DNA of 64,000 nucleotides from Streptomyces coeruleorubidus (lineage in GTDB: Bacteria; Actinomycetota; Actinomycetes; Streptomycetales; Streptomycetaceae), in contig NZ_CP023694.1 in assembly GCF_008705135.1 (NCBI RefSeq), positions 310,001 to 374,000 on the forward strand, written 5' to 3'. A model generated the notes under the pieces. That model was not told where the DNA came from. It did not search any database and saw nothing but the letters and a program-made list of their open reading frames with translations. This document shows, piece after piece, positions 51,238 to 61,350 of the stretch. The position numbers and the translations under genes were made by a program. Each line of letters starts with the position of its first letter. The stretch's first letter is position 1.

Positions 51238-51262
51238 TACGCAGTGAAACGGGCCGCGTCAA
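51234..51262 (-). promoter_or_regulatory. Predicted promoter of the third lacI gene
   Basis: Minus strand -35 TTGACG (51262-51257), exact 17-nt spacer, -10 TACGCA (51239-51234), immediately followed by the GACTGCGCAGTC palindrome. Confidence 0.55.
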
Positions 51263-51305
51263 GACGCCGAGCGGGGTGCGTGAGCTGGAGACCAAGCAAC
51301 GCCAC

Positions 51306-51319
51306 CCTGAAAGGTTTTC
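51306..51319. repeat. Element CCTGAAAGGTTTTC, lacI-proximal copy
   Basis: First of two inverted copies of CCTRAAAGGTTTTC in the 304-bp lacI-GH43 divergent region. Sits upstream of both promoters' -35 boxes; may be an auxiliary operator for looping with the copy at 51433. Confidence 0.5.
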
Positions 51320-51401
51320 CGGGGCCGCGACCGCGTCGTTCGCTCACTCTCCGACCACACCTCATCACCCGACCGTACAACTCCCATAATGTGTAGCTCT
51401 C

Positions 51402-51430
51402 TTGACACTTCATCAGCTCGCTCCTACGTT
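51402..51430 (+). promoter_or_regulatory. Promoter of the GH43 gene
   Basis: Consensus -35 TTGACA (51402-51407), exact 17-nt spacer, -10 TACGTT (51425-51430). Leader of about 50 nt. An inverted copy of the CCTRAAAGGTTTTC element begins 3 nt after the -10, covering +1. Confidence 0.7.
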
Positions 51431-51432
51431 GC

Positions 51433-51446
51433 GAAAACCTTTTAGG
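51433..51446. repeat. Element GAAAACCTTTTAGG, GH43-proximal copy
   Basis: Inverse of the element at 51306 with one change, placed over the predicted GH43 transcription start. Position suggests a repressor site for the arabinanase gene. Confidence 0.55.
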
Positions 51447-51486
51447 TCGTTTCCGTGCTCTTCCCGGTCCCGACAGGGAGCATCCG

Positions 51487-52929
51487 ATGAGAAGACCGCA
51501 GGTACTGCTGGCCGCACTGGTGCTCGGCGTCTGTTCCCTCGTCCCGGCCGGCCCGGCCGCGGCGGCGCAGACCATCGGGTTTCCCGCCTTCAGCGGCCCC
51601 ACGATCCCCGCCCCGCCCGTCGCCCACACACAGGGCGACATGATGCGGGCGATCTACGACGCGGAGAGTTCGGGGACCGACTTCTGGATGGACCGCCTGC
51701 TCGCCCGCTCGGGCAACGACCCGGCCGGGCCCTGGCTGATGAGCCGGGGCGGCCTCGACCGGTCCGTGACGGTCGCCGCCGGGGCCACCAACCAGAGGTG
51801 GCGACTGGTGCCGGTCAGCGGCGGGGACAAGACCTTCAACCTGGTCTCGGCCGGCTCGGGCAAGTGCGTCACGCCCAGTGGAGGTTCCCCGGCATCGAAC
51901 ACCGGCCTGGTGCAGCTGCCGTGCTCCGCTGCGAACGGCAGGGTATGGCGGCTGCCCGGCTTCACCGGCGGCACGAACCCGAACACCTTCACCAATCCGA
52001 TCGCCCAGCGCGGCCCCGACCCCTGGATGACCTACCACGACGGCCACTACTACCTCGCCACCACGACCTGGAACTCGACGATCACCATGCGCAAGTCCCG
52101 CACCCTGGCGGGGCTGGCCACGGCCACCGAGCAGGTGCTCTTCAATCTGACCCGGCCCAACGGGGCGGGCACGATGTGGGCGCCCGAGTTCCATCTGCTG
52201 GACGGCCCGAACGGCAAGCGGTGGTACTTCTACTACACCGCCGGGCGGGAGCCGTTCGACCTGGGCACACAGCGGATCCATGTCCTGGAGAGCGCCGGCC
52301 CGGACCCGATGGGGCCGTACACCTTCAAGGCCGACCTGCTCGACCCGGCCCAGGACAACACCTGGGAGCTGGACCCGGGCATCCTCCAGCTCAACGGCAA
52401 GCTCTACCTGCTGGGCACGTTCTACAACGGCTCGCAGCCGATGTTCATCCGGCCGCTGTCGAACCCCTGGACCGCGAGCGGCACCCGCCGGATCCTGTCC
52501 ACCCCCACCTACGGCTGGGAGACGGTCGGCGGCGCGGTCAACGAGGGCGCCGAGGTGCTCCAGCGGAACGGGAAGACGTTCATCATCTACTCCGCCAGCC
52601 ACTGCTCCACGCCCGACTACAAGCTGGGCATGCTCACGTACAACGGCGGCGACCCGCTCAGTTCCTCCTCCTGGACCAAGTCACCGAACCCGGTCTTCCA
52701 GCGGTCCGACGCCAACGGCGTGTACGGCCCCGGTCACAACGGCTTCTTCAAGTCGCCCGACGGCACGGAGGACTGGATGGTGTACCACGCGAACAGCTCG
52801 GCGAGCGGCGGCTGCGACATGAACCGCTCGACCAGGGCACAGAAGTTCACCTGGAACGCCGACGGCACGCCGAACTTCGGCACCCCGGTGGGCCTCGGCG
52901 TTCCGCTGACCGCGCCCTCGGGCGAGTAG
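51487..52929 (+). CDS. Secreted GH43 arabinanase/arabinofuranosidase with ricin-like insert
   Basis: 480 aa. Signal peptide MRRPQVLLAALVLGVCSLVP..AAAA (1-27). A short ricin-type region (about 90-157: SVTVAAGATNQRWRLVPV, NLVSAGSGKCVTP) precedes the five-bladed GH43 propeller. Catalytic triad read as Asp178 (RGPDPWMTYHDG), Asp296 (WELDPGILQLNG) and Glu353 (VNEGAEVLQRNG). It likely degrades arabinan or arabinoxylan side chains outside the cell. ATG 51487 with AGGGAG 7 nt upstream. The hypX gene begins about 100 bp downstream on the same strand without a clear terminator. Confidence 0.9.
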   Translation: MRRPQVLLAALVLGVCSLVPAGPAAAAQTIGFPAFSGPTIPAPPVAHTQGDMMRAIYDAESSGTDFWMDRLLARSGNDPAGPWLMSRGGLDRSVTVAAGATNQRWRLVPVSGGDKTFNLVSAGSGKCVTPSGGSPASNTGLVQLPCSAANGRVWRLPGFTGGTNPNTFTNPIAQRGPDPWMTYHDGHYYLATTTWNSTITMRKSRTLAGLATATEQVLFNLTRPNGAGTMWAPEFHLLDGPNGKRWYFYYTAGREPFDLGTQRIHVLESAGPDPMGPYTFKADLLDPAQDNTWELDPGILQLNGKLYLLGTFYNGSQPMFIRPLSNPWTASGTRRILSTPTYGWETVGGAVNEGAEVLQRNGKTFIIYSASHCSTPDYKLGMLTYNGGDPLSSSSWTKSPNPVFQRSDANGVYGPGHNGFFKSPDGTEDWMVYHANSSASGGCDMNRSTRAQKFTWNADGTPNFGTPVGLGVPLTAPSGE

Positions 52930-53031
52930 CGGCCGCGCAGGTATCCGGATGGAGCAAGGAGGCCGTGAAGACCGGCGAAACGCCGCCACGGTCCTTCTCG
53001 GGCCTCCCCCGACCGGCGAGCATGCCATGTC

Positions 53032-54777
53032 ATGGACATCTTGCTCGTCGTCAGCGCGTTCAACAGCCTGTCCCAGCGTGTGTACGCGGAACTGTCGGAC
53101 CAAGGGCACCACGTGGACGTCGTCCTGGCCTCGCACGGCGCCGACGCGGTCCGGGCCGCCGTACGGGAGGTGCGCCCGGAACTGATCGTCGCGCCGATGC
53201 TGAAGTCGGCCCTGCCGGAGGACGTGTGGCAGGAGCACACCTGCCTGATCGTGCATCCGGGACCGCCCGGCGACCGTGGCCCGTCGTCGCTGGACTGGGC
53301 GATCGCCGAGGAGGCACCCGAGTGGGGCGTGACGGTGCTCCAGGCCGAGGCGGCGATGGACGCGGGAGACATCTGGGCGGACGGCTCCTTCCAGGTGCCG
53401 CCGGCCGGCAAGAGCGACGTGTACCGCAACGAACTGTCCGACGCCGCCGCGGACGCGGTGCTGCTGGCCGTCGGACGGTTCGCCGACGGATCGTTCAAGC
53501 CACGGCCGCAGAGCGATCCCGGGATCCGTGTGGTGTGGCGGGACTTCTTCCGCCAGGAGCAGCGGCGGATCGACTGGGAGAACGACAGCACGCAGACGGT
53601 ACTGCGCAAGCTCCGCGGGGCCGACTCGCAGCCGGGCGTCCTGGACGAACTCTGCGGCCGGGAGGTGTTCCTGCACGGCGGGCATTACGAGGACCGGCTG
53701 CGCGGCCGGCCGGGCGAACTGCTCGCGACCCGGTCCGGCGCTCTCTGCCGGGCCACCCGGGACGGCGCGGTGTGGATCCCGGAGCTGCGCCCCCGCAAGA
53801 GCTCCGGCGACCCGGCACCGTTCCGCCGTCCGGCGGCCTCGGTCCTCGCCTCCTTCCCGGCGCCGCCCGGCAGCGGCCCGGGCATGCCGGGTTCGAACGA
53901 CCGCCCGTACTGGCTGCCGGAGATCGCCGCCCCGCTCGAACTGCCGCCGAACCGCACCACCTGGGCCGAGATCCGCTACCGTCAGCGGGACGGCATCGGC
54001 TTCCTGTCCTTCTCGTTCCCGGGCGGGGCGATGAGCACCAACCACTGCCGCAGGCTGCTCGCCGCCTACCGGTACGCGCTCACCCGCTCCACCTCGGTGC
54101 TGGTGCTCGGCGGCGCCCGCGACTTCTTCTCCAACGGCATCCACCTCAACGTCATCGAGGCGTCGAGCGACCCGGCGGGCGAGTCCTGGTCCAACCTCAT
54201 CGCCATGAACGACCTGGTCGAGGCCGTGCTGCGCACCACCGACCGGCTGGTGGTGGCGGCGCTCGGCGGCAACGCGGCGGCTGGCGGTGTCATGCTGGCC
54301 CTGGCCGCCGACGAGGTGTGGTGCCGCTCGGGCAGCGTCCTCAACCCGCACTACCGGCACATGGGTCTGTACGGATCGGAGTTCTGGACGTACTCGCTGC
54401 CGCGCCGCGTGGGAGCCGAGACGGCCGAGCGGCTGACGAGCGAGGCGTTGCCGGTGAGCGCCGCGACGGCCGCGCGGATCGGGCTGGTGGACCGTCTGGT
54501 GCCTGTTCCTCCCCAGGAGTTCGCCGCAGAGGTCGAGCGCCTGGCCGCCGATGTGGCCGGCGACCCGGACATCGCCCGCCGGATCACCGCGAAGGCCACG
54601 GCACGTCACGCGGACGAGCTCCAGCGCCCCCTCGCCGAATACCGGCGCACGGAACTCGCCCGGATGCGCGCCATCTTCTTCGACCCGCAGGCCCCCTACC
54701 ACGCGCTGCGGTCCGCCTTCGTCCGCAAGGTCCCGAGCGGCTCCGCCCGGCCGCTCGCGACCGAAGGTGCGCGATGA
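53032..54777 (+). CDS. hypX: Hydrogenase maturation factor HypX (CO-forming)
   Basis: 581 aa. N-terminal formyltransferase-like domain (DILLVVSAFNSLSQRVYAEL; CLIVHPGPPGDRGPSSLDW) and C-terminal enoyl-CoA-hydratase-like domain (about 310-570; LVLGGARDFFSNGIHLNVIE, ALGGNAAAGGVMLALAADEV). In characterised members HypX releases CO from formyl-CoA for the NiFe(CN)2CO cofactor, letting hydrogenases mature in air. The ATG has only a weak ribosome site. Its stop overlaps the protease start (ATGA). Heads the hypX-protease-hypBFCDE operon. Confidence 0.92.
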   Translation: MDILLVVSAFNSLSQRVYAELSDQGHHVDVVLASHGADAVRAAVREVRPELIVAPMLKSALPEDVWQEHTCLIVHPGPPGDRGPSSLDWAIAEEAPEWGVTVLQAEAAMDAGDIWADGSFQVPPAGKSDVYRNELSDAAADAVLLAVGRFADGSFKPRPQSDPGIRVVWRDFFRQEQRRIDWENDSTQTVLRKLRGADSQPGVLDELCGREVFLHGGHYEDRLRGRPGELLATRSGALCRATRDGAVWIPELRPRKSSGDPAPFRRPAASVLASFPAPPGSGPGMPGSNDRPYWLPEIAAPLELPPNRTTWAEIRYRQRDGIGFLSFSFPGGAMSTNHCRRLLAAYRYALTRSTSVLVLGGARDFFSNGIHLNVIEASSDPAGESWSNLIAMNDLVEAVLRTTDRLVVAALGGNAAAGGVMLALAADEVWCRSGSVLNPHYRHMGLYGSEFWTYSLPRRVGAETAERLTSEALPVSAATAARIGLVDRLVPVPPQEFAAEVERLAADVAGDPDIARRITAKATARHADELQRPLAEYRRTELARMRAIFFDPQAPYHALRSAFVRKVPSGSARPLATEGAR

Positions 54778-55337
54778 GTGCGCGGCTGCTCGTGGCGGGC
54801 GTCGGCAACATCTTCCTCGCGGACGACGCCTTCGGCCCCGAGGTGATCCGCGCCCTGGACCAGCGTCCGCTGCCGCCCGAGGTGCGGGTAGGGGACTTCG
54901 GCATCCGCGGCATGGACCTCGCGTACGCACTGCTCGACGGCTACGACACCGCTGTCCTGGTCGACGCCGCCGTACGGGGGCACGAACCGGGCACCCTGTC
55001 GCTGATCGAGCCGGACCTGCCCGACCGCGCCGCGGCCGTCGTCCCGCCCGAGGCGCACGGCATGGACCCGGCGAAGGTCCTCGCCCTCGCCGCCCACCTG
55101 GGTGACGAGCCGCTCCCGCGCGTCCTCGTCCTGGCCTGCGAGCCCGAGTTGCGCGCACCCGCCGACGAGGACATCGCCCCAGGTGTCAGCGCGACGGTGC
55201 GCGAAGCGGTCGGGCGGGCCGTCGCGGCCCTGCACGCCATGGTTCCGGTGCTGCTGGCCGACCCGGCTGCCACGCCCCCGTTGAGCCGCCCGGACGAATC
55301 CCCCGCCCTGTCCCCGCCTGGCTGCCGGGCACCGTGA
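54774..55337 (+). CDS. Hydrogenase maturation endopeptidase (HyaD/HybD family)
   Basis: 187 aa. Starts ARLLVAGVGNIFLADDAFGPEVI, the M52 signature with the nickel-probing acidic residue, and DTAVLVDAAVRGHEPGTL supplies the second. Clips the C-terminal tail of the large subunit after nickel insertion; a large subunit with an unprocessed tail is encoded at the right end of the window. The C-terminal about 30 residues are Pro-rich and not conserved. Coupled to hypX by ATGA. Confidence 0.9.
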   Translation: MSARLLVAGVGNIFLADDAFGPEVIRALDQRPLPPEVRVGDFGIRGMDLAYALLDGYDTAVLVDAAVRGHEPGTLSLIEPDLPDRAAAVVPPEAHGMDPAKVLALAAHLGDEPLPRVLVLACEPELRAPADEDIAPGVSATVREAVGRAVAALHAMVPVLLADPAATPPLSRPDESPALSPPGCRAP

Positions 55338-55398
55338 GCGACGGCGCCGAGGATCGGTGGCGGACCGATTTCCCCACCGACCGCGAGGAGCGGCGCCC

Positions 55399-56136
55399 AT
55401 GTGCGATTCCGTGGACGAGGTCACTCAAGCCGTCCTGGCGAAGAACGACGGTCTGGCCGCGGGCCTGCGCGAGGAGCTGGCCCGGCGCGGAGTGAGCGTG
55501 GTCAATCTGCTGTCCAGCCCGGGCAGCGGGAAGACGGAACTGCTCGGGCGGGTGCTCGCCCGGGCGGTCGAGCGGGGCCTTCCGGTGGCCGCGCTCACCG
55601 CCGACCTGGCGACCGAGAACGACGCCGACCGGCTGGCCCGTTCGGGAGCCCCGGTGAAGCAGCTGCTCACGGACGGGCTGTGCCATCTGGAGGCGCGGCA
55701 GCTACGCGGCCACGTGGAGAGCTGGCTGCCCGAGGACACCTCGCTGCTGTTCGTGGAGAACGTCGGCAACCTCGTCTGCCCGGCGTCCTACGACCTCGGC
55801 GAGAGCCTGCGGATCGTGCTCATGGCGGTGACGGAGGGCGAGGACAAGCCGCTGAAGTACCCGACGGCCTTCGGGTCCGCCCATCTGGTGGTACTGACCA
55901 AGACGGACCTGGCCGGACCCGCCGGGTTCGACGAGACCGCCTTCGACGCGCACGTTCAGCGGGTCAACCCCGGGGTGGAGGTGCTGCGGTCCTGCGCCCG
56001 CACCGGCGCCGGGGTCGACGCGCTCCTGGAGCGCGTCCTCGCCGTACGGGACGGGGCGCCGGTGCACCGGCCGCCGTTGGCGCCCCGCCCGCACACCCAC
56101 ACCCATGAGGACGCCGAAGCCGGCCTCGTCTCGTGA
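55399..56136 (+). CDS. hypB: Hydrogenase nickel-incorporation GTPase HypB
   Basis: 245 aa from ATG 55399 with GAGGAG 8 nt upstream. P-loop LLSSPGSGKTELLGRVL, ADLATENDADRLA, metal-site Cys-His in TDGLCHLEARQL, ENVGNLVCPASYDLGE, and the G4 motif TKTDL. The C-terminus ends in a histidine-rich tail PHTHTHEDAE, which could hold nickel; in other HypB proteins such a stretch is N-terminal. GTGA overlap with hypF. Confidence 0.94.
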   Translation: MCDSVDEVTQAVLAKNDGLAAGLREELARRGVSVVNLLSSPGSGKTELLGRVLARAVERGLPVAALTADLATENDADRLARSGAPVKQLLTDGLCHLEARQLRGHVESWLPEDTSLLFVENVGNLVCPASYDLGESLRIVLMAVTEGEDKPLKYPTAFGSAHLVVLTKTDLAGPAGFDETAFDAHVQRVNPGVEVLRSCARTGAGVDALLERVLAVRDGAPVHRPPLAPRPHTHTHEDAEAGLVS

Positions 56137-58445
56137 CAGCGCCCGCCACACAGGCGGTGCGCCGCCGCGTCACCGTGCGCGGCACCGTGCAGGGCGTGGG
56201 CTTCCGGCCCTTCGTGCACCGCCTGGCCACCGATCTCGCCCTCGCGGGCTTCGTGAGCAACACGGCGAACGGAGTCCTCATCGAGGTGGAGGGTCCGCCG
56301 GACCGTGTCGCCGGCTTCTGCGACCGGCTGGCCACCCAGCCACCGCCGCTGGCCGCCGTCACCGGCGTCGGATTCGAAGACCTGCCCGTCAGCGGCGCCG
56401 ACGGCACCTTCACCATCCGCTCCACCGACCGCTCCCCCGGCCGCACCCTGCTCCCGCCCGACACGGCGACCTGCCCCGACTGTCTGCGGGACCTGACCGA
56501 TCCGGCCGACCGCCGGCACCGGCACCCGTTCGTCACCTGCACGCACTGCGGGCCCCGCTTCACCATCGCCACGGGCATGCCGTACGACCGGGCGGTCACC
56601 ACCATGGCCGACTTCCCGATGTGCGCCGACTGCGCCCGGGAGTACGGCGATCCCCTCGACCGGCGCTTCCACGCCCAGCCCGTGGCCTGCCCCGGTTGCG
56701 GCCCCCGGCTGCGCCTGCTGCCGGCGCCGGGAAGTGACGTCCGCCCGGTGCGGGACGCCGACGCCCTGGCGGCGGCACGGGCACTGCTGGCCGCCGGGCG
56801 GATCGTCGCCGTCAAGGGCCTCGGCGGCTACCACCTGGCGTGCGACGCGACCGACGCGCGGGCCGTCGAGACGCTGCGCACCCGCAAGGCGCGCGGCGGC
56901 AAGCCGTTCGCGGTGATGTGCGCGGATCTGGACGCCGTACGGCGGATCGCCGAGCTCTCCGCGCCCGAACTGGCGGTCCTCACCAGCCCCCGGCGCCCCA
57001 TCGTCCTGCTCCGCCGACGGGCCGGGCAGGCGGGCCTCGCGCCCGGCGTCTGCCCCGGCAGCCCCCACCTGGGCGTCATGCTGCCCTACACGCCCCTGCA
57101 CACCCTGCTGTTCGGCCTGCCCGGAGATCCGCCGGGACCGCGGGTGCTGGTCATGACGAGCGGCAACCGCTCCGGCGAACCGATCGTCACGGACGACGAC
57201 GAGGCACTGACCCGGCTCGCCGGGCTGGCCGACGCGTGGCTCGCCCACGACCGGCCCATCGCCTCGCCCTGCGACGACTCCCTGCTGCGGGTGCGCCCGG
57301 ACGGCACCGAACAGGTGCTGCGCCGGTCCCGGGGGTTCGTGCCCCGCCCGCTGCGGCTGCCGGTCCCGGTGCGGCCCGCGCTCGCCGTGGGGGGCGATCT
57401 GAAGAACGCCCTGTGTCTCGGCGAGGGCGACCAGGCCTGGTTCGGCCCGCACATCGGCGACATGGGCGACCTGACCACTCTGGAGGCGGCCCGGCGGGCG
57501 GAGGCGCACCTGCGGTGCCTGACCGGTGTCGCCCCCGAAGTCGTCGCCGCGGACCGGCACCCCGGATACCACTCGGCGAGGTGGGCCGCCCGGCTGGCCG
57601 GGCACGCCCCTGCGCTGGTCCAGCACCACCACGCGCACGTCGCCTCCGCGATGGCCGAGCACGGCCTCGACGGCACCGCACCCGTGATCGGCGTCGCCTT
57701 CGACGGCACCGGCTACGGCGACGACGGCACCGTCTGGGGCGGCGAGATCCTGCTCGCCGACTACAGCGGCTTCCGGCGCTACGCCCACCTCGCCCCCGCC
57801 CCGCTGCCCGGCGGCGACGCGGGCGTGGCCAACCCATGCCGTCTGGCGCTGGCCCGGCTGTGGGCGGCGGGCCTGCCGTGGGACGCGGACCTGCCCTGCG
57901 TGAAAGCCTGCGCCTCGGATGAACCGACGCTGCTTCGACAGCAGTTGGAGCGTGGCCTGGCCTGTGTGGCGACCTCCAGCATGGGGCGGCTCTTCGACGC
58001 CGTGTCGTCGCTCGCCGGCGTGTGCCATCGCGCGGAGTACGAGGCCCAGGCCGCCCTGGAACTGGAGGCGGCGGCCGCTGCGGCCTGGGACGCCGATACC
58101 TCGGCGTACGCCTTCGCCGGCGCTCTCGACCCGGCGCCCGTGCTCAGTGCACTGGTCGCCGATCTGCGGCGGGGCACCCCGGCCCCCGTGCTCGCCGCCC
58201 GCTTCCACCGCGCGGTGGCACGGGCCGTCGCGGAGATCTGCCGGCGTGCGCGCCGGGACACCGGCCTGGCCACCGTCGCCCTCAGCGGCGGGGTCTTCGC
58301 CAACGCGCTGCTGGAGGAGGAGTGCACACGGCTGCTGGCCGACGACGGCTTCGCCGTGCTCCGCCACGGCGAAGTCCCCCCGAACGACGGCGGATTGGCC
58401 CTCGGCCAGCTCATGGTCGCGGCGCACCTACGACAGGAGGAGTGA
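56133..58445 (+). CDS. hypF: Carbamoyltransferase HypF
   Basis: 770 aa. Order: acylphosphatase domain ([20 protein letters not shown]), two zinc-finger units ([28 protein letters not shown]), YrdC domain ([31 protein letters not shown]) and Kae1-like domain ([32 protein letters not shown]). Makes thiocarbamate on HypE from carbamoyl phosphate, the source of cyanide ligands. GTG start coupled to hypB. Confidence 0.95.
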   Translation: MTAPATQAVRRRVTVRGTVQGVGFRPFVHRLATDLALAGFVSNTANGVLIEVEGPPDRVAGFCDRLATQPPPLAAVTGVGFEDLPVSGADGTFTIRSTDRSPGRTLLPPDTATCPDCLRDLTDPADRRHRHPFVTCTHCGPRFTIATGMPYDRAVTTMADFPMCADCAREYGDPLDRRFHAQPVACPGCGPRLRLLPAPGSDVRPVRDADALAAARALLAAGRIVAVKGLGGYHLACDATDARAVETLRTRKARGGKPFAVMCADLDAVRRIAELSAPELAVLTSPRRPIVLLRRRAGQAGLAPGVCPGSPHLGVMLPYTPLHTLLFGLPGDPPGPRVLVMTSGNRSGEPIVTDDDEALTRLAGLADAWLAHDRPIASPCDDSLLRVRPDGTEQVLRRSRGFVPRPLRLPVPVRPALAVGGDLKNALCLGEGDQAWFGPHIGDMGDLTTLEAARRAEAHLRCLTGVAPEVVAADRHPGYHSARWAARLAGHAPALVQHHHAHVASAMAEHGLDGTAPVIGVAFDGTGYGDDGTVWGGEILLADYSGFRRYAHLAPAPLPGGDAGVANPCRLALARLWAAGLPWDADLPCVKACASDEPTLLRQQLERGLACVATSSMGRLFDAVSSLAGVCHRAEYEAQAALELEAAAAAAWDADTSAYAFAGALDPAPVLSALVADLRRGTPAPVLAARFHRAVARAVAEICRRARRDTGLATVALSGGVFANALLEEECTRLLADDGFAVLRHGEVPPNDGGLALGQLMVAAHLRQEE

Positions 58446-58448
58446 CCC

Positions 58449-58730
58449 ATGTGTTTGGCAGTGCCCGGCAAGGTCGTGGCCATCGACGACGGCGCGGATC
58501 CGCTCACCGGGCTGATCGACTTCGGCGGAGTGCAGAAACAGGCGTGTCTGGAGTACGTGCCCGACGTGCGGGTGGGCGAGTACGTCATCGTGCACGTCGG
58601 CTTCGCGCTCCAGCGCCTGGACGAGGAGTCGGCCCTGGCCTCGCTGAAGCTGTTCGAGGAACTGGGGCTGCTGGAGGAGGAGTTCGGCGACGCCTGGGAG
58701 CAGGCGGCGAAGGAGGCGGGAACGGCGTGA
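58449..58730 (+). CDS. hypC: Hydrogenase chaperone HypC
   Basis: 93 aa, starting [15 protein letters not shown] with the essential Cys2 that holds the Fe(CN)2CO unit with HypD. RBS AGGAGG just ahead of the ATG, the strongest in this operon, in keeping with a stoichiometric chaperone. GTGA overlap with hypD. Confidence 0.96.
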   Translation: MCLAVPGKVVAIDDGADPLTGLIDFGGVQKQACLEYVPDVRVGEYVIVHVGFALQRLDEESALASLKLFEELGLLEEEFGDAWEQAAKEAGTA

Positions 58731-59869
58731 AGTACATCGACGAGTTCAACGACCCGGATCTGGCCCGGCGGCTGCTGGACGAGATCCGGGCCACCGCGAC
58801 CTGGCCGTGGGCCCTGATGGAGGTGTGCGGCGGGCAGACCCACTCGATCATCCGGCACGGCATCGACCAACTGCTTCCCGAGCAGGTCGAGTTGATCCAC
58901 GGCCCTGGCTGCCCCGTCTGCGTCACACCGCTGGAGGTCATCGACAAGGCCCTGGAGATCGCCTCGCGGCCCGGGGTGATCTTCTGTTCCTTCGGCGACA
59001 TGCTCCGGGTGCCGGGCACCGGCCGCGACCTGTTCCGGGTCAAGGGCGAGGGCGGCGACGTACGCGTGGTCTACTCGCCGCTCGACGCCCTGGAGCTGGC
59101 CCGCCGCCATCCCGACCGGGAGGTGGTGTTCTTCGCCATCGGCTTCGAGACCACGGCCCCGGCCAACGCGATGGCCGTGCACCAGGCGCGGCGGCTGGGC
59201 CTGAACAACTTCAGCCTGCTGGTGTCGCATGTGCGGGTGCCCCCGGCCGTCGAGGCGATCATGACGGCTCCGGCCTGCCGGGTGCAGGGCTTCCTGGCCG
59301 CCGGGCACGTGTGCAGCGTGATGGGCACGGCGGAGTACCCGGAGCTGACCGAGCGGTTCGGGGTGCCGATGGTGGTGACCGGGTTCGAGCCGCTGGACAT
59401 CCTGGAGGGCATCCGCCGGGCGGTCCGCCAGCTGGAACGCGGCGAGCACCGGGTCGAGAACGCGTATCCGCGTGCCGTGCGCGAGGAGGGCAATCCGGCT
59501 GCCGTGCGCATGATCGAGGAGGTGTTCGAGGTCACCGACCGGTCCTGGCGCGGTATCGGGCGGATCCCGGCCAGCGGCTGGCGGCTGCGCGACGCCTTTC
59601 GCGCGTACGACGCCGAGCACCGCTTCGACGTCACCGGGATCCGTACCGAGGAGCCGGCGGAGTGCCGCAGCGGTGAGGTGCTCCAGGGGCTGATCAAGCC
59701 GACCGAGTGCGCCGCGTTCGGCACCACCTGCACCCCGCGCACCCCGCTCGGCGCCACCATGGTGTCCAGCGAGGGCGCCTGCGCGGCCTATTACCTGTAC
59801 CGCCGGATGAACGCCCCGGCGCCGCAGGCCGGCCGGGCCACGCAGGAAGGGGTGACTCCCGTTGCCTGA
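58727..59869 (+). CDS. hypD: Fe-S scaffold HypD
   Basis: 380 aa: [46 protein letters not shown] (Cys pair for cofactor assembly), [29 protein letters not shown] and the C-terminal 4Fe-4S cysteines in [31 protein letters not shown] (quoted in part; Cys at the three marked sites). GTG start. Builds the Fe(CN)2CO group with HypC and HypE. Confidence 0.95.
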   Translation: MKYIDEFNDPDLARRLLDEIRATATWPWALMEVCGGQTHSIIRHGIDQLLPEQVELIHGPGCPVCVTPLEVIDKALEIASRPGVIFCSFGDMLRVPGTGRDLFRVKGEGGDVRVVYSPLDALELARRHPDREVVFFAIGFETTAPANAMAVHQARRLGLNNFSLLVSHVRVPPAVEAIMTAPACRVQGFLAAGHVCSVMGTAEYPELTERFGVPMVVTGFEPLDILEGIRRAVRQLERGEHRVENAYPRAVREEGNPAAVRMIEEVFEVTDRSWRGIGRIPASGWRLRDAFRAYDAEHRFDVTGIRTEEPAECRSGEVLQGLIKPTECAAFGTTCTPRTPLGATMVSSEGACAAYYLYRRMNAPAPQAGRATQEGVTPVA

Positions 59870-60932
59870 GCGACTCGCCGATGTGGTCGACCCGGCCGCC
59901 TGGACCTGCCCCGCCCCGCTGCGCGACCAAGGTGTCGTGGTGATGGGCCACGGCGGCGGCGGAGCACTGTCGGCGGAGCTGATGGAGCAGGTCTTCACCC
60001 CCGCCTACGGCAACGCCACGCTCGCCGGTCTCGCCGACTCCGCCGTCCTCGAACTGGGCGGCGCGCGGCTGGCCTTCTCCACCGACTCCTACGTGGTCCG
60101 GCCGCTGTTCTTCCCCGGCGGCAGCCTGGGCGACCTCGCGGTCAACGGCACCGTCAACGACCTCGCGATGAGCGGTGCGCGGCCCGCGTATCTGTCCGCC
60201 GCGTTCGTCCTGGAGGAGGGCGTGGAGCTGACGGTCGTCGAACGGATCGCGCGCTCCATGGGGGCTGCGGCCGAGGCGGCCGGGGTCACCATCGCCACGG
60301 GTGACACCAAGGTGGTGGAGTCCGGGCACGGCGACGGTGTGTACGTCACCACCGCCGGTGTCGGGCTCGTCCCGGACGGGGTGGACATCCGGCCGCAGCG
60401 TGCGCGGCCGGGGGACGCCGTGATCGTCAGCGGGCCGATCGGCCTGCACGGGGTGGCGATCATGAGCGTGCGCGAGGGGCTGGAGTTCGGGGTCGAGGTC
60501 GCCAGCGACACCGCGCCCCTCGCCGATCTGGTGGCCGCGATGCTGGCCGTCACCTCCGACATCCATGTGCTGCGCGACCCCACCAGGGGCGGCCTCGCGG
60601 CGTCCCTCAACGAGATCGCCCGTGCCTCGGGGACCGGGGTCCGGCTTCAGGAACGCGCCATTCCGGTGCCGGACGCGGTGGCGAACGCCTGTGGGTTCCT
60701 CGGGCTCGACCCCCTCTACGTCGCCAACGAGGGCCGGCTCGTCGCCTTCGTGCCACCGTCGGCGGCGGACGAGGTTCTCGCCGCGATGCGCGACCACCCG
60801 CAGGGCTCCGGCGCCACGCTGATCGGTGAGTGCGTCGCCGATCATCCCGGCATGGTCGTGGCCGCCACCAGCCTCGGCGGCACGCGGGTGGTGGATCTGC
60901 CACTCGGCGAGCAGTTGCCACGCATCTGCTGA
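59862..60932 (+). CDS. hypE: Carbamoyl dehydratase HypE
   Basis: 356 aa, TTG start 59862 with GAAGGGG 9 nt before it, overlapping the hypD end by 8 bp. AIRS-type ATP fold: [53 protein letters not shown]. Ends in PRIC, whose terminal Cys carries the carbamoyl/cyano group. Last gene of the operon, closed by a strong terminator. Confidence 0.95.
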   Translation: MPERLADVVDPAAWTCPAPLRDQGVVVMGHGGGGALSAELMEQVFTPAYGNATLAGLADSAVLELGGARLAFSTDSYVVRPLFFPGGSLGDLAVNGTVNDLAMSGARPAYLSAAFVLEEGVELTVVERIARSMGAAAEAAGVTIATGDTKVVESGHGDGVYVTTAGVGLVPDGVDIRPQRARPGDAVIVSGPIGLHGVAIMSVREGLEFGVEVASDTAPLADLVAAMLAVTSDIHVLRDPTRGGLAASLNEIARASGTGVRLQERAIPVPDAVANACGFLGLDPLYVANEGRLVAFVPPSAADEVLAAMRDHPQGSGATLIGECVADHPGMVVAATSLGGTRVVDLPLGEQLPRIC

Positions 60933-60944
60933 TCCGGTCCGGAC

Positions 60945-60985
60945 GTGAGGGGGCCCCGCCGAACACGTCGGCGGGGCCCCCTCAC
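60945..60985. terminator. Bidirectional 18-bp hairpin terminator between hypE and hypA
   Basis: Perfect stem GTGAGGGGGCCCCGCCGA / TCGGCGGGGCCCCCTCAC with loop ACACG, 12 nt after the hypE stop and 1 nt before the hypA stop. Serves both convergent operons. Confidence 0.9.
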
Positions 60986-60986
60986 G

Positions 60987-61343
60987 CTATGCCGGGGCCG
61001 GTGACGGCTCGATCCCGGTGATCTCCAGCTCCCGGCCGCTGCGCAGGTCGCTGGTGGGCTGGTCGCAGCGCGGGCACCAGAAGAACGGGGGCATACCCAC
61101 CGGGAACTCCTCGGCGCACGGGCCGCACCAGGCCTGCGCGGGGACCTGCTCGACCACGAGCCGGGCCCCGGCGAGCGCGGTGCCGTCGCGGGCCACCTCG
61201 AAGGCGAAGTCCAGGGCGTCGGGGACGACGCCCGCCAGTTCGCCGACCCGGACGGTCACCGCCGAGACCGCCTCGGTTCCGTCTGCCCGGGCCAGCTCGC
61301 CGGCCCGCTCGATGATCGCGGTCGCGACCGACAGTTCGTGCAC
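60987..61343 (-). CDS. hypA: Hydrogenase nickel chaperone HypA
   Basis: 118 aa, GTG start, MHELSVATAIIERAGELA with the nickel-binding His2. Zinc site CGPCAEEF..FWCPRCDQPT (two CxxC). Delivers nickel with HypB. Placed at the end of the structural-gene operon rather than with the other hyp genes; 7 bp after the small membrane protein. Confidence 0.94.
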   Translation of the reverse strand: MHELSVATAIIERAGELARADGTEAVSAVTVRVGELAGVVPDALDFAFEVARDGTALAGARLVVEQVPAQAWCGPCAEEFPVGMPPFFWCPRCDQPTSDLRSGRELEITGIEPSPAPA

Positions 61344-61350
61344 GGCCGGC

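Noticed and set aside
51402..55337. A 1311-codon open frame on the plus strand running from the GH43 promoter to the hydrogenase protease
   Set aside because: Only its last 187 codons (from 54774) encode a recognisable protein; the rest is an out-of-frame reading of GH43 and hypX made possible by high GC.
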